From positions 23,450,900 to 23,514,899 of the forward strand of contig OY365806.1 in NCBI GenBank assembly GCA_959347315.1: DNA of 64,000 nt, given 5' to 3'. Source of the DNA: Bimastos eiseni (taxonomy: Eukaryota; Annelida; Clitellata; Crassiclitellata; Lumbricidae). Numbering within the stretch: position 1 is the stretch's first letter; every line of letters begins with the position of its first letter. Below are positions 48,039 to 61,200 of this stretch, piece after piece. The notes beneath the pieces were generated by a model that was not told where the DNA came from, did no database searches, and was given only the letters and a program-made list of their open reading frames with translations. The translations under genes and the position numbers were made by a program.

Positions 48039-50034
48039 TCTCAAGCTGAATTAATAGACAAAAAATTAAACATTATTGTCAAACAATCATTTAGGCAGAA
48101 TCGTCCATAGCCTATAATACTTCATAATCAAGGGGCAATTGTTACAAAAAATAAGTAATGCATTGCAATCATCAAGTATATTTATTCATCATTGACCATG
48201 CTCGAACCGGTTGTGTGTGCATGCTGTCAATAAACGTGTTTGATTAGATATAGTCACAGTCGTCAGTTTTAACCATGGCCAATTGTTCTAACCATTAAAT
48301 CCTTCTGACTTTAAACTGGTAGGCATTCTCGTTCTGATTTATATCGTTCAATTTCGAACAATTGCAACACTATGTTATAACAATACTCTTAACAATAATT
48401 AAATTACTATTATTTTCCCTAATTATAACCAACATAATACAAAAATCAATATTTAAATATGATTTTAATCGTAACTCCATACCTAGTCGACCGTCAGACA
48501 CCAAAACCCAAAATTTGTATCCGCTTCAGATCTAAATCGCAAATGACAGTAAGCCTACCAAATTTTCACGATCGCTCTGTGCAAACAGCGACAACTCTAA
48601 TTAACAACTGAATCACCTGCATCGTCCAACGTGCAGCAAGAAGACGTCATCAGAAATTGAAAATAACTTGACAGGCTTCCGTTGTGGCAGCAAATAAGCT
48701 GAACAATATTGAGATGACAGGAAGCAAATCACCAGCAGCTGGCATCAAATTACGGATATAATCATATCAGATGGAAAGAACATTAAAGGCTCCACACCAA
48801 ATGAAATCAGAAGGAATGACAGAAATAATCATATAATTAAAAATGCTCCATTCATGCAATAGCCTACTCTTCAATCAAATCAGCCCACAGAGATTTTAAT
48901 TATAAGGCTTAATAAAGATTTTTAATAAATATCATCGTCATTCAGACAATAATACTGCACAGTATTAATATTTGTGCTTGTATTGGCAATAAATTAAATA
49001 AAACATCAGAGGAATATTAGTAAATAGGAATGCTACAAAACAACATGGCAGCTGCTATAGGCCTACTTAAACTGCACAATGACGAAATTATCTGAACAGA
49101 AGCAGAATACTTCAGCAATCTTCCATTCTATTACAAAATACAGTTAGACAAAACATATGGAAATGTGAAATCAGCCTTCAGGAAAGATACTAGAGATAGA
49201 GAACCACAGAGGCAAGCAAAGATGAATAATAAGACTCTAACTACAATAATTGCCTTTTCCAAATTATTGTTCCCATTTAAATTATTATTCCCTTGTGGAA
49301 AAATCCAGTTTATGCAAAGGTCTTTGGGGTGGCCATTTAAGCATGACGTAAAGAATTAACCTATTTTATCTTACTGCAGATAAAGTAGGCCTACAAAATT
49401 ATATGAATTTTGAAAACTTTTAAGTTTTTTGTTCACTTCTTTAGTTTCCATCCATTGTCGTTGCGTGGCCTTATTGTGTCAATATTTGAATGAACAACCA
49501 ACCATCAACTGAACAACTTGAGAGGCCAAATCAGTGTTTTTTTACTCCTCCCATCTACATTAAATGAAGGCAAGGACCTGAGTTTTCCATCAGAGTTTAA
49601 TACAGTCTGTTATCTGTCACATCAATTACAAACATCACAGAATTAACCCCAATCCTGATCTCACCTTAGTCAAATGGTTAAGCACAGTTATTATCAGAAG
49701 TAATTAGTTAATTAGTTATAGGTAATTAACCCTGAAATATAATCTCATCTTCTGAGGCACAACTTTGGTGTAAAACGTGGGGTAGCCCGGGCTGGGTACC
49801 AATTTCGCATCACTTCACCTACATTGTCAAATGATTCTAATGGTAGGCCTACCATTATCAGCCTGATCCTATTTAAAGAAAATGCGTTCAAATACAATTT
49901 AGATAAACCATATGTTCCTGATACAGCTGTAGAATACCGTATAGGAAACTGATCGAGAGGCTAACTCCAAACAAGAAACTCAATTTTAATATTAGAAGTA
50001 GCTTATGTCAGAACAGACAATTTTACAAAATGGG
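48039..50034. other. upstream of GGCX, no gene seen
   Basis: Holds the GGCX 5' UTR and promoter on the minus strand, but no core element is convincing. Two TAGGCCTA sites near 49059 and 49390 and one near 49848. Confidence 0.5.
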
Positions 50035-51642
50035 CTGTCTGTCTGTCTGACTTTCTCTGTCTTTGTCTGTCCGTCATTGTCTGTCTGTCTTTGTCTGTCT
50101 GTCTTTGCCTATCCATCCATCCATCCATCCATCCATCCATCCATCCATCCATCCATCCATCCATCCATCCATCCATCCATCCATCCATCCATCCATCCAT
50201 CCATCCATCCATCCATCCATCCATCCATCCATCCATCCATCCATCCATCCATCCATCCATCCATCCATCCATCCATCCATCCATCCATCCATCCATCCAT
50301 CCATCCATCCATCCATCCATCCATCCATCCATCCATCCATCCATCCATCCATCCATCCATCCATCCATCCATCCATCCATCCATCCATCCATCCATCCAT
50401 CCATCCATCCATCCATCCATCCATCCATCCATCCATCCATCCATCCATCCATCCATCCATCCATCCATCCATCCATCCATCCATCCATCCATCCATCCAT
50501 CCATCCATCCATCCATCCATCCATCCATCCATCCATCCATCCATCCATCCATCCATCCATCCATCCATCCATCCATCCATCCATCCATCCATCCATCCAT
50601 CCATCCATCCATCCATCCATCCATCCATCCATCCATCCATCCATCCATCCATCCATCCATCCATCCATCCATCCATCCATCCATCCATCCATCCATCCAT
50701 CCATCCATCCATCCATCCATCCATCCATCCATCCATCCATCCATCCATCCATCCATCCATCCATCCATCCATCCATCCATCCATCCATCCATCCATCCAT
50801 CCATCCATCCATCCATCCATCCATCCATCCATCCATCCATCCATCCATCCATCCATCCATCCATCCATCCATCCATCCATCCATCCATCCATCCATCCAT
50901 CCATCCATCCATCCATCCATCCATCCATCCATCCATCCATCCATCCATCCATCCATCCATCCATCCATCCATCCATCCATCCATCCATCCATCCATCCAT
51001 CCATCCATCCATCCATCCATCCATCCATCCATCCATCCATCCATCCATCCATCCATCCATCCATCCATCCATCCATCCATCCATCCATCCATCCATCCAT
51101 CCATCCATCCATCCATCCATCCATCCATCCATCCATCCATCCATCCATCCATCCATCCATCCATCCATCCATCCATCCATCCATCCATCCATCCATCCAT
51201 CCATCCATCCATCCATCCATCCATCCATCCATCCATCCATCCATCCATCCATCCATCCATCCATCCATCCATCCATCCATCCATCCATCCATCCATCCAT
51301 CCATCCATCCATCCATCCATCCATCCATCCATCCATCCATCCATCCATCCATCCATCCATCCATCCATCCATCCATCCATCCATCCATCCATCCATCCAT
51401 CCATCCATCCATCCATCCATCCATCCATCCATCCATCCATCCATCCATCCATCCATCCATCCATCCATCCATCCATCCATCCATCCATCCATCCATCCAT
51501 CCATCCATCCATCCATCCATCCATCCATCCATCCATCCATCCATCCATCCATCAATCCATCCATCCATCCATCCATCAATCCATCCATCCATCCATCCAT
51601 CCATCCATCCATCCATCCATCCATCCATCCATCCATCCATCT
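50035..51642. repeat. (CCAT)n array, about 1.53 kb, with TGTC-rich left flank
   Basis: From about 50110 the plus strand is CCAT repeated almost perfectly to 51641, about 380 units. The only interruptions I found are two CAAT variants, near 51553 and 51577. The left flank (50035-50107) is degenerate TGTC/TTTGTC. All three forward frames (Ile-His-Pro-Ser) and three reverse frames (Met-Asp-Gly-Trp) stay open because the unit has no stop codon, so the open frames of about 500 codons are not genes. Confidence 0.98.
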
Positions 51643-53020
51643 ATCTCTGAATATAATACATATTGCCCCTTCAAGACGACTACTAAGAGGCTACCTCATA
51701 ATGGCTGCTCTCAATATGCCAAAATACCGTTTTCCCCACATAATATAACCGTTTTAATATAACTGTTCCCGCTTCTTTGCGTCGCTCTTACCAACAGAGA
51801 TGTGTAGGCCTACCCTAGTAGCCGCCGATGAGACACGAATGAAGCCTACTTCTCCCTGTACATATCAACCCACGAAATTCGGAAATACGAATCTTAAGAA
51901 AAGATATCCATAAGACTAACAGGGTAATAGTTATTCCAAAATAGCTATTTAGTATTTATGAAGTGGTAATTATTCAACTAGGCCTATCCCTCCAAATGCA
52001 GCTAAAACGACAACGCTTCTGTACCTGTTTGCCTATTTATAATTATTTTTCGCACAACCAGAACTTTAAATTGAACGAGTAATTAATATCTACCTAACAA
52101 AACTCCGTTTCCATACCCTCCAACCTACGGTTTCCCATTTAAAGCCAATCATTCAAACGGTCAGGCCTGAGCCTAGTCGCCTTCTTCTGTTACCTGGAAT
52201 GAAGTCTGTAATGTGCCATCCAACAGGAAAGACTGCAGTTAGACGCCTTTCGCAATTCCTCGGTTCTCCCTTGTTCATCGAATAAGCTTTCTAATTAATT
52301 TCTCCAGACAGATTAAGGAAATAAGTCTAGACACCTCAGCCGAAAAGGGCCAAAGTTCACGAACTCGATCATCGTCAACAATGGCTGGACTGCAGCAGCA
52401 GATGACTGATAGTCTAGAGGAAATGCTCACAACTCTAGTAACACTGCTGCTCTCATCTTCCTTATTGGGTGCTGACCATACGCATGATTTTAATTTAAAC
52501 TAGCGTGAAACACTTTAGTTTGCCAGTCCCCAGCCTAAAAACGAATAAGGGACATTAATGATCTTCGTTTCGACACAGTAGCGTCGCCACAAAGCAAATA
52601 GGCCTACTACTAAATGAAAGTACAATGTTAGTTAATAGCAATCGTAATTAAGACAGCCTTCATGCAATGCCAAAATCGTTAATTAAGTCATGACTCATGC
52701 GAAAAATAGTGCCTAATGCTTGCAAAAATGACTATGTGTAGGCTAGCCTATCATGCTGTCGACTCTATAACCGGCCGGGTCGCTCAGCTGGAATAATGAC
52801 TTCTTGTTTATCAGGGAGCATAATTGTCTTACCATAGGTCTATTACAGCATAGGCCTACGCCTACAGGTGTTTGGTAATTTTTTGGATGCAGAGAAATGC
52901 TCTAAGATCTGCAGTACACAAGTTGAAAGTCACTAATTATTATTAGGTCCAACTATATGATACGCATATAGCCAGTTGCACGTAGGCCCTGTGCCTATAA
53001 AAAGTTAGAAAATAGGATTT
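51643..53020. other. intergenic, no gene seen
   Basis: AT-rich, with exact TAGGCCTA at about 51810, 51982, 52600 and 52850. No coding region is supported. Confidence 0.5.
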
Positions 53021-53021
53021 T

Positions 53022-53062
53022 GGGAGTATAGACGTCGGTCAGAGACTGCAGTCTATACTCTC
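53022..53062. repeat. 12-bp inverted repeat
   Basis: GGGAGTATAGAC (53022-53033) pairs with GTCTATACTCTC (53051-53062), 11 of 12. Confidence 0.7.
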
Positions 53063-53180
53063 AACGTCACGGTCAGTGACCGGGTTCTATTGAAGTTCGT
53101 CTTAAAATGCAGCACGTGTTAGGACGAGTTTCTGATGTAGGCCTTACTACACATGTACAATAGTGTTCAATAATAATTAG

Positions 53181-53275
53181 TTACATTTTACTTTTATTTA
53201 AAATTTCCTTTGCTATATATATATATATTACTTTTATTTAATATTTCCATTATATTAAATAAAAGTAAAATGTAA
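53181..53275. repeat. perfect 20-bp inverted repeat plus a partial direct copy
   Basis: TTACATTTTACTTTTATTTA (53181-53200) is exactly complementary to 53256-53275. A third partial copy in direct orientation starts near 53228. An AT run separates them. Confidence 0.9.
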
Positions 53276-53398
53276 TTTCAAAATGACCACATGAGCCAGA
53301 CGCCACGAATCACAAGGACAGAAGCAACAAGGCCAAGGACACTAAATTATTCTTTGAGGCCAGAATAAGGGTTTGACGCCAAACATCACTATGTCAAG

Positions 53399-53445
53399 GC
53401 AACAGGTAGCCTATGTGTGATTCAATCAAATAGGCTACCTGTTGC
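53399..53445. repeat. perfect 16-bp hairpin
   Basis: GCAACAGGTAGCCTAT (53399-53414) is exactly complementary to 53430-53445 with a 15-base loop. An AT tract follows. Confidence 0.9.
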
Positions 53446-53449
53446 AATA

Positions 53450-53482
<33 letters not shown>

Positions 53483-54615
53483 GAGAAGTTATAAACAATT
53501 TTGCTAGGGATATGTTTAATTTAAGTCTTAGAGGCTTAGACCTAGTAGGCTATAATTTAATTTGCTAAATTATTGCTAATGTTGCCTCATGCAAACAGCC
53601 AATGGCCGGAACTGGATGAAAGTCACGGTGTGGATCAAGATGTTGCTTTGTTAAACATGTAGACAGCCATTTCATCTGGCATTGATTGACTTTCAAATAA
53701 GCGAGAAAGCAGAACTGATATGCCTAAACAAGTTCCCAAAGTGGTCTCCACATCTAGGATAGTTTTAATTGAACACGTTCATAGCACCAACGAAAAACAA
53801 TGCGAAAAACGGCGATTGTTGTACACAAAAAACATTCTCTTGTCACATTACAGGCACAATAACATTAACTTACTCTGCAATATTAGAGACAATTCTGTAC
53901 TTCTGGTGATCGCTTAATTACTAAAACAAATACATAAACACGGAGAGCGCTTGACAAACACGCTCTTAGGCTATTTGACTTATCACGCAAAAGTTTAATG
54001 TTTCAGTCTCAAAGAAATACGAAAAGAATAATTTTATCCTATTCAAGAAATATGCGTTTTATAGTTCTTGTCCATAATATTTGGCCAAATGAATCAAACG
54101 TCAGCAGGAAACGTCTTTATAATAATCGTCAGATATTATTATTCAGTGCTTTGTTACTTTATTTTATCTTATTTGCTGTTAGTATTAATACTAATTTAGT
54201 AGTTGACCTCTGAAGAAGCGCGGAGAGCACGTGACCCCTTCAATCCTAAAGGCAATCGGTCGAAGGAAGTTGGCTGAAAGATAATCAAACACAGGCTAAT
54301 GCTACAAACAGAAAAACTGGCCGAGAAGTTCACAAAGTGGCATTGGTTGAAATGGTGCCTCCCCAAATCCCACAATTTCACATAATTTCCTTGAAACTAA
54401 CGATCACCACAGATAATGTTGCAACATGTCAGTTGCTGTTCAGTAGATGCTGTTCACGTTTGAAAAAATAATCACCCCACTGAAGATACAAAGCTTCAGT
54501 TTCTGCTTTCGCTTAGCAGTAGAGCAAGTTAATCGACCACCACTTTTCTGCAATTATTATTTTCCACTTACACCACTATTGATCGCTATCTTAATAATGC
54601 AATCTGAAAGAATAG
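53446..54615. other. intergenic, no gene seen
   Basis: Short frames only, with no recognisable domain. If the myosin 3' end lies in this stretch I could not identify it. Confidence 0.5.
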
Positions 54616-54621
54616 CCAATA

Positions 54622-54895
54622 GGGATGGCCATAGAGTAATGGATAACACACTGGTGTGAATAGTAGTAGGAAGTGAGATTGATTCCCGTTATCCATAAGT
54701 TTGACTAGTCGTCCATCTCCTAGTAGGCGTTAGTCAGATTAGATGTAGAACATGATGGCCGCCATGCATGACTGACATACAGTTAAATTCTACTCCTGTA
54801 ATAGCTTGTGATCATCCCTTCATGTTATGACTTGTAAGCATACTGTAGCTGTGTCAGTTTAAATGTAATTAAATAAAGATTATTATTATAAAAAA
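54622..54895 (+). mobile_element. tRNA-derived SINE, copy 2 (most complete)
   Basis: The head has A-box-like AGAGTAATGGATAACACACT and B-box-like GAGATTGATTCCCGT (about 54676-54690). The body contains TGACATACAGTTAAATTCTA and ACTCCTGTAATAGC, and it ends in AATAAAGATTATTATTATAA. Copies 1 and 3 share this body. Confidence 0.75.
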
Positions 54896-55072
54896 TAATT
54901 TCAAAATTGTTATTACCTGTGACCACAGAGTCGTCTAACTGCTTAATTCAACAATTACCATCCAGTGCCTTTTAAATCATTCCTTCTTATTGACCACCTG
55001 TTGATTTTATGATACACAGGAGTGTCATAAGAAGCAGAGGGTATTAAATTCCTAGTTGGCAGCAGCACTTAC

Positions 55073-55222
55073 CGTCATTCCTTCTCGTGCCACGGATGAC
55101 GACCTGTTCTTGGCTCTCAACATCCCCAGGGTGTTCTCTGCCATGTCTGCTCGTTCAATTGCACCTTCCATCTCCTGCTGCAGCTTACGGTACTTGTTCA
55201 GGTTCATATTGGCCATTTCTTC
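55073..55222 (-). CDS. myosin rod exon i (assembly-competence region)
   Basis: EEMANMNLNKYRKLQQEMEG, AIERADMAENTLGMLRAKNR, then SSSVAREGMT. This is the C-terminal end of the coiled coil; the serine-rich run begins the tailpiece. Donor GTAAGT implies a further exon. Confidence 0.93.
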
Positions 55223-58200
55223 CTAGCATAAAAATCATGTTCTTATTAAGTTTAATGCCCAGACCTATTGCTACCTAATTGATGATAAGACGAATGGTTC
55301 GTCCTCAACTTCATCAAATTGTCATCAGTTATTTTTTCACACCAACCCTCATTTTATTCTAGAATAAATGTATGTAGCCCCTTAAAAAACAAATTCATCT
55401 AATGCATGTTCATTATTGTGCCATGTAACAGTTGCATGACTCTGGGATTGCTTTATGGTAGTCAATGCATGCTACAAGATATAACATGTTGAGGCATCCT
55501 GTTAAAAACATCTTAGTGAGGTTTTCAAAGGCACTCTCAAAGCCAGAAACATACATTGAATGGTAATAATGATGAATGAACTGAATGAGGCTAACTGTCT
55601 CATCAACGTGTCTTTTGTAGTTCTTCAGTTTCTGGTGTAGTTTCTCTATGACGTCGTGTAGTTTCTCGTGCGTCTGACGATCTTCATCAATCTGCGCAGC
55701 CAATTCCTTCAAGCGGCGCTCTTGTCTTCGCATTGCCTTCACTGACTCTCCATGACGATGCTGTTCGTTTTCCAGTTCCACCTCGAGTTCCCGCACACGT
55801 CCCTCCATCTTCTGCATTATTCGTTTTCCTCCAGCCACTGCTGCAGCCTCTGCCTCCTCCAACCGCGCCTGGAACTCTTTGACATGGCTCTCCAATGTCC
55901 GACGTGCTCTTTCCAACTGCTCAGAACGATCTTGTTCTTGTCGGAGTTCTTCTGTCAGGCGAGCTGAATCGCTTGCAGCCTTCTTGGAACGTTCTTCGAC
56001 TCCCTTCAGCTCTGTCAGTCGATCTACCAGGTCCCCCTTAAGAAGGTGAAAATCAAAATGCAAACCAGTATCACTTTGATTGAATTTTGGCCAATATTTT
56101 ATCTTTAAAGCATACATTATCCTTGTCTTAATCACTTTTATCTGAATTTTAAAATTTTTTAACAGCTAAATTGACCTATGGAGCTCTTAAAACGGACAGG
56201 TGTGGAGTCAATGACGCATATCTATTTTGCTTGGATTCCACATGTTTGAATTGAGGTGCTAACGGAATCACAGCATATAACCTATAAAAAGTTAAATGTG
56301 AAAACGTTTTTACTTAGGTCTAACTTCTAAGTAAGTTACTAAGTTTTCCAATATATACATTACATACAAATACCAGATGCATCCAAAGTTAAGTAAGTCA
56401 ATCAGATGCTATGCACATACACATTCCGAGCATAGCCATCTCCCGTCTTCTGCACGATAACAAATACCAATTCAATTAAATGTAATGCTATGCAGGTTCT
56501 ATAAGAATAAGAGCCTCCTACTCAAAATTCTCCGAAATGCAGTAAATAAACCATTCATTAAATTTAAGTTCCTGAATTCACTCACATTCAATGCCTGAAC
56601 GTCAGCCTCAACTTTTCGCTTGGCAGCTGCCAACGCAGCATTGGCTGTACTCAACTCGGCCACTTTCTCAACCGCTTCATGGAGTTCACCCTGCACGGTC
56701 TTTACTTCCTTCTCCAAGAGTTCCACCTGACTCCGTGTGTCTTCCAGTTCAGAAACGAGAAGACCAGCTCTCCGCTCGGCAGCCGAATGTTCGGCCCTTG
56801 CCTCCTGAGCCGCCTGCTGTTCTTCCTCTACCATGACCTGAAGTTCGCGCATCTGTTGGTTGTAGCGCTTGTAGTTCTTCTCGACTTCGCTGCGTGCTCT
56901 GTTGGTGTTGTCTAGTGCTGCTTCCAGCTCAAGGACATCCTGTTCGAGCTTCTTCTTCAGACGCAATGCTTCCATTCGACCGCGAGCCTCGGCCTCCAAA
57001 CTCAGCTGCAGCTCATCCAATGCTCTCTGGTGATTCTTTCTATGAAACAATAATATGTCAAACATACAATAGATTTCGATTTCACAATGACTCAATAATA
57101 ATTCTAAAAATGACTCCATGTTAATATATAAATCCACCAAAATTTGTCAGTTGTGCCCTATATAATTATGTATCGCAGTCCAATAATTATGTTGCAGATA
57201 TGCATGAATTTATAGCAATTTTGAAGCATCTTAGAAAGCAATTATATTTAACATAACCGATGTCAGTTTTAAAGAATGACATGCAGCATTTGTTACAGTA
57301 TGTAATCGTCAATCCTAGGGATAATAATTTGATATAGACAATGAATTAAATATATTGAGCAAAATTTCTGACAGTTTATTTTGTCTAGTTTTCTTTACCA
57401 ATATACGAAATTTCCTATTAGCATTCTAAATCTGTGTTTGTGAAATAAATAAATTTATAAACGACTCCTTTCGGGGGGGTGTCGAGTAGGCCTAATGAAG
57501 AACACACAGGGGCGCAGAGCTTAGTAGCCGAATTTGACATCCGTATCCCCCATAAGGTTGATTTCTTTCCTTCCATCACTTGGCAGCGGCATTTGTCAAA
57601 AATTAGATGTATAACATAATGGGTGACCTGCGTGGCTGTCGACGGTTAAATTCAACTCCTGTAAAAACTTTTCATTTTTTCATGCTGTACTTGTATTCAA
57701 ACTGCAGTTTGTCAGTTTTAAATGAAACAGAAATTATTATTATTATGTATTAGCTCAAACATAGCTAAGAAATTTTGTCCCACAATTACGGTCTGCTCAT
57801 TTGCATATTAACGGTTAATTCAATTTAATAATTAATGTTCAATAACATACCGAATTCCTTCAAGTTCCTCTTCCTTCTCAACAAGACGCCTTTCATGCTC
57901 TGATTTGATGCCACTGATCTCTGACTGAATGCGCTGGAGTTTTTGAACCTCTTGCTGAATGGCCAACTCAGAATCCTCAAGCTTAACCTGGAACTCTTCC
58001 TTCTCAATTTCCAGTCGCTTGTTGATTTTTTCCATTTCCACCACTCTTCGGCTGCTTTCAGCCAGTTGATCCGTTAAGTCCTGAATCTCATCTGAAATTA
58101 TTTTAAAATGTTTTATATCACTTTAAAGCGAATTAATATCGATGGAACATAAACAAATGTTAAGAATCTAGATATACACATATAATGTTTGCAAGAATTT

Positions 58201-61200
58201 AGCTTAGACATGATGAATAGCAAGTGAAATTTATATAAAACCTAGTACAACATGCAAACTGCATTACCTCTTGTAACATAAAGTAATGTAAACCTCATCA
58301 ATTGTCAGCACCATATGAGGCAGACCGACTTTTCTCAGGCATTATATCAAATCAAGTCCATAATAGTCAGGTTGTTTGGTCCATTCTGTTCCAATGTCAA
58401 GAAGACAGTATGGAGCAATGGTGAGAATGAATTATAATCATGGTTGTGAGATGGTGCAGGAGTATAACCAGAACAAGATAGCTTGAAGAGTTCAGTTTCA
58501 GTCGTCAGGCGTCAGTCAAAGCTTCAGGAAAGAGGGAAAGCAGAGGAGACTGGAGGCAGAGATATAAAAACGTACAACTAGGAATGTGCAGAATTGGATG
58601 GCGAATGGCTAGCAAATGTGTGAGGGTTGAGACATTAGGTGTAATAGCCTATGGTCATGGCATCTTACAGAGTTTTAAATCTACTTTATCTTGTTTTAAT
58701 AACATTCAGACCAGGAAAGTCTAAAATAAAGGTCATCTGAAAGATTCTGACCAGTCAGGCGCTTGTTCTCTTTCTTTAAGGTTTCACTGAGTTCAAGTGT
58801 TTCCTCGGCCACTCCCTTCAGTCTCTGCACCTCAACCATCTGTAGTCTTGTTTCCTTCTGCGATTTTTCCAGTTCTGCCTGAAGTTCTGTCAAGCGGATT
58901 TTCCACTCTTCGACTGCTTTATCAAACTGCCTCTGCCTTTTCTCCAGCTGAACGTTGAATGCCTGTGACTATGGGAGTAACCAAAAAAATAACATTGTCC
59001 ACATAATCAGCAAAATCTTTCTACGAATTATCCTAGGTTGTAAAGTAAATGATCTAGTTAGAAACAGATTACTAGTCAGAAACCACACTGATATAATAGT
59101 CAGGGCTGACTCCATTATTAAAGTCATGGCAAAGAGAATGGGGTCAGTTAATACCATTATTTACAAACATCCATATAAACTCCACTGGCTGCACTACATG
59201 GCCATGTAGAGGGAGCAAGAAGCCGAGGGAGGCAACAAAAACCTGGATGGACAATGTTAGAGAAGATCCTAGGACGACAAACGTGGATATGAGAGAGACG
59301 GTAAAAATGGCTAGAGACAGAACTATATGGAGACGTTTTGTGGAGGCCTCATCGTCGGCGCAAGCTTGACGGAGGAGAGAAAATGAAAAATGAAAATATA
59401 AACTCCACAGAAACATCCAAATACTGCCATTTACAAAACGTTTTGAGAAGCAAAAAGAAAATAATGATTTAAATGTCCTAAATATCCTTGAACCATGTCT
59501 TATTATGGTGATCATGTATACCCTCATCTGCTATCTTAGTACTCAATATTGCTATAATACAAAAATATGAAAGACAAAATTTGCCCTCATTAATTCATTC
59601 ACTCATTTGTTCACAGCACCTTTCCCTTTCCAGATATGCTCCTGGAAGCATTCCAAGTCAGTGCCCAGCAAAAGGTAACAGTTTTTGCATATTCATAAAA
59701 TATGTATACACCATAGAATCCCTAGCAAGAGGCACGTGTAGACCTAAATCAGTGGTTCCCAACCTTTTTGACTTAGGGCCACTTTTATTTTAGTTGGAGG
59801 ACATGATGGGTCACAAGGTCAAAAAATTATTATTTATTATTTTAACAGATTTCTATTTTAGAATAGAATCAAATTAAACATAGATAAATACATTTGATGT
59901 TACTTATAAATATCAGCAAAATATAATAATTTATAATAGAAAATAATTCTTATGTCAAATATTTATTTTTTACATGATTATTTTTTTTTCTTGATAGGTT
60001 GAGGGCCACCTTGTGAGGACCGCAGGCCACAGATTGGGAATTGCTGATCTAAATGACTGTTCCAAGTAGATGGCCCAACCAAAGAAAAGGCACAATGTTG
60101 TATTGTCCAAATTCATGTTGGCCTTCCACTGATTTAACTAAATAGCATTTCAATACATCTTAAGACAACTAAAGACAAGTTTTTCCAGATCAAGTAGTTA
60201 CATAGAATCATCATACATTTAAATTAATATTGGCTTTCAAGAGTCCTGATTATACAATCAGAAAGTGCTTACCTTTTCTAACTCAGAGGCCAGAGTTTCC
60301 ACCTCCAACTGCAGTCTGTTTTTCATCTTCTCAGCCCCAACAATTTTGGAAAGAGCAGCTTCCAATTGGACTTCACTGTCTTGTATCCTCACTCCCATCT
60401 TACGCTTCACATCTTCCAGCTCTTCTGGTCTCACTCCAGCTTCTGCTGCTTCCAGCTTCTGTCGAAGTGAAGTGGCTTCTCCAGCTGCTTTTGTCAGCTG
60501 CCTCTGAAGGTCTGCCTTGGTCCCATGTTCATCTTCCAGCTGTTCCTTGAGGTGCTCAATGTTGGCCTGGAGGTTCTTGTGCTCATTGGCCAGCTTTGTC
60601 CGTAGCTGCGCTTCATCTTCAACATTCGCTTTAGCCTCTTCCAGTTGCTGGCTGAGCGCTTGCCTCACACGAAGCAGTTGGTTGACTTGGTTCTCCAAGT
60701 CTTCCACTCGGCGCACTAGCTCCGAATTGACTGTCTGGACTTTGTTTCTTTGTGCAACAAAGTCATTGACTTCCTTCTGCAACTCAGCAATTTTGTTATT
60801 CGATTCTGATAGCTGCACTTCCAGTTGTCTTGCTGCCTTCTCGGTAATTGCCTAATGAATATCAGTACAAGACCAGTGAAATTCAAACGCCTTTACAGTA
60901 GCAGGCATTAGAAATCGACCCAATCAGCATGTGCAAGAAGTCACAATGCTTGTTAGCCATTCCAAGCAATTTAAGATGAATTACTTGGTTAATTAGACAA
61001 TTCTTTGCTGTTATCGAAAGGAATAAAAATAGACTATGATGACATATTGGATCCGATCAATACCCCTAAATATTTATTTCAACCCTTGTTTTTAAATTTA
61101 AAGATGGCTATCAATGTACAGTGTACACAATACTTAACTGATACTGCTAAAACATTTGAGTTCTTAATTAATTTAATACAGCATTCAAAAGTTACAATAA

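Noticed and set aside
50003..51762. Open frames of 480-585 codons on both strands
   Set aside because: They are translations of the CCAT tetranucleotide array in every frame, with no complexity and no splice or start context.
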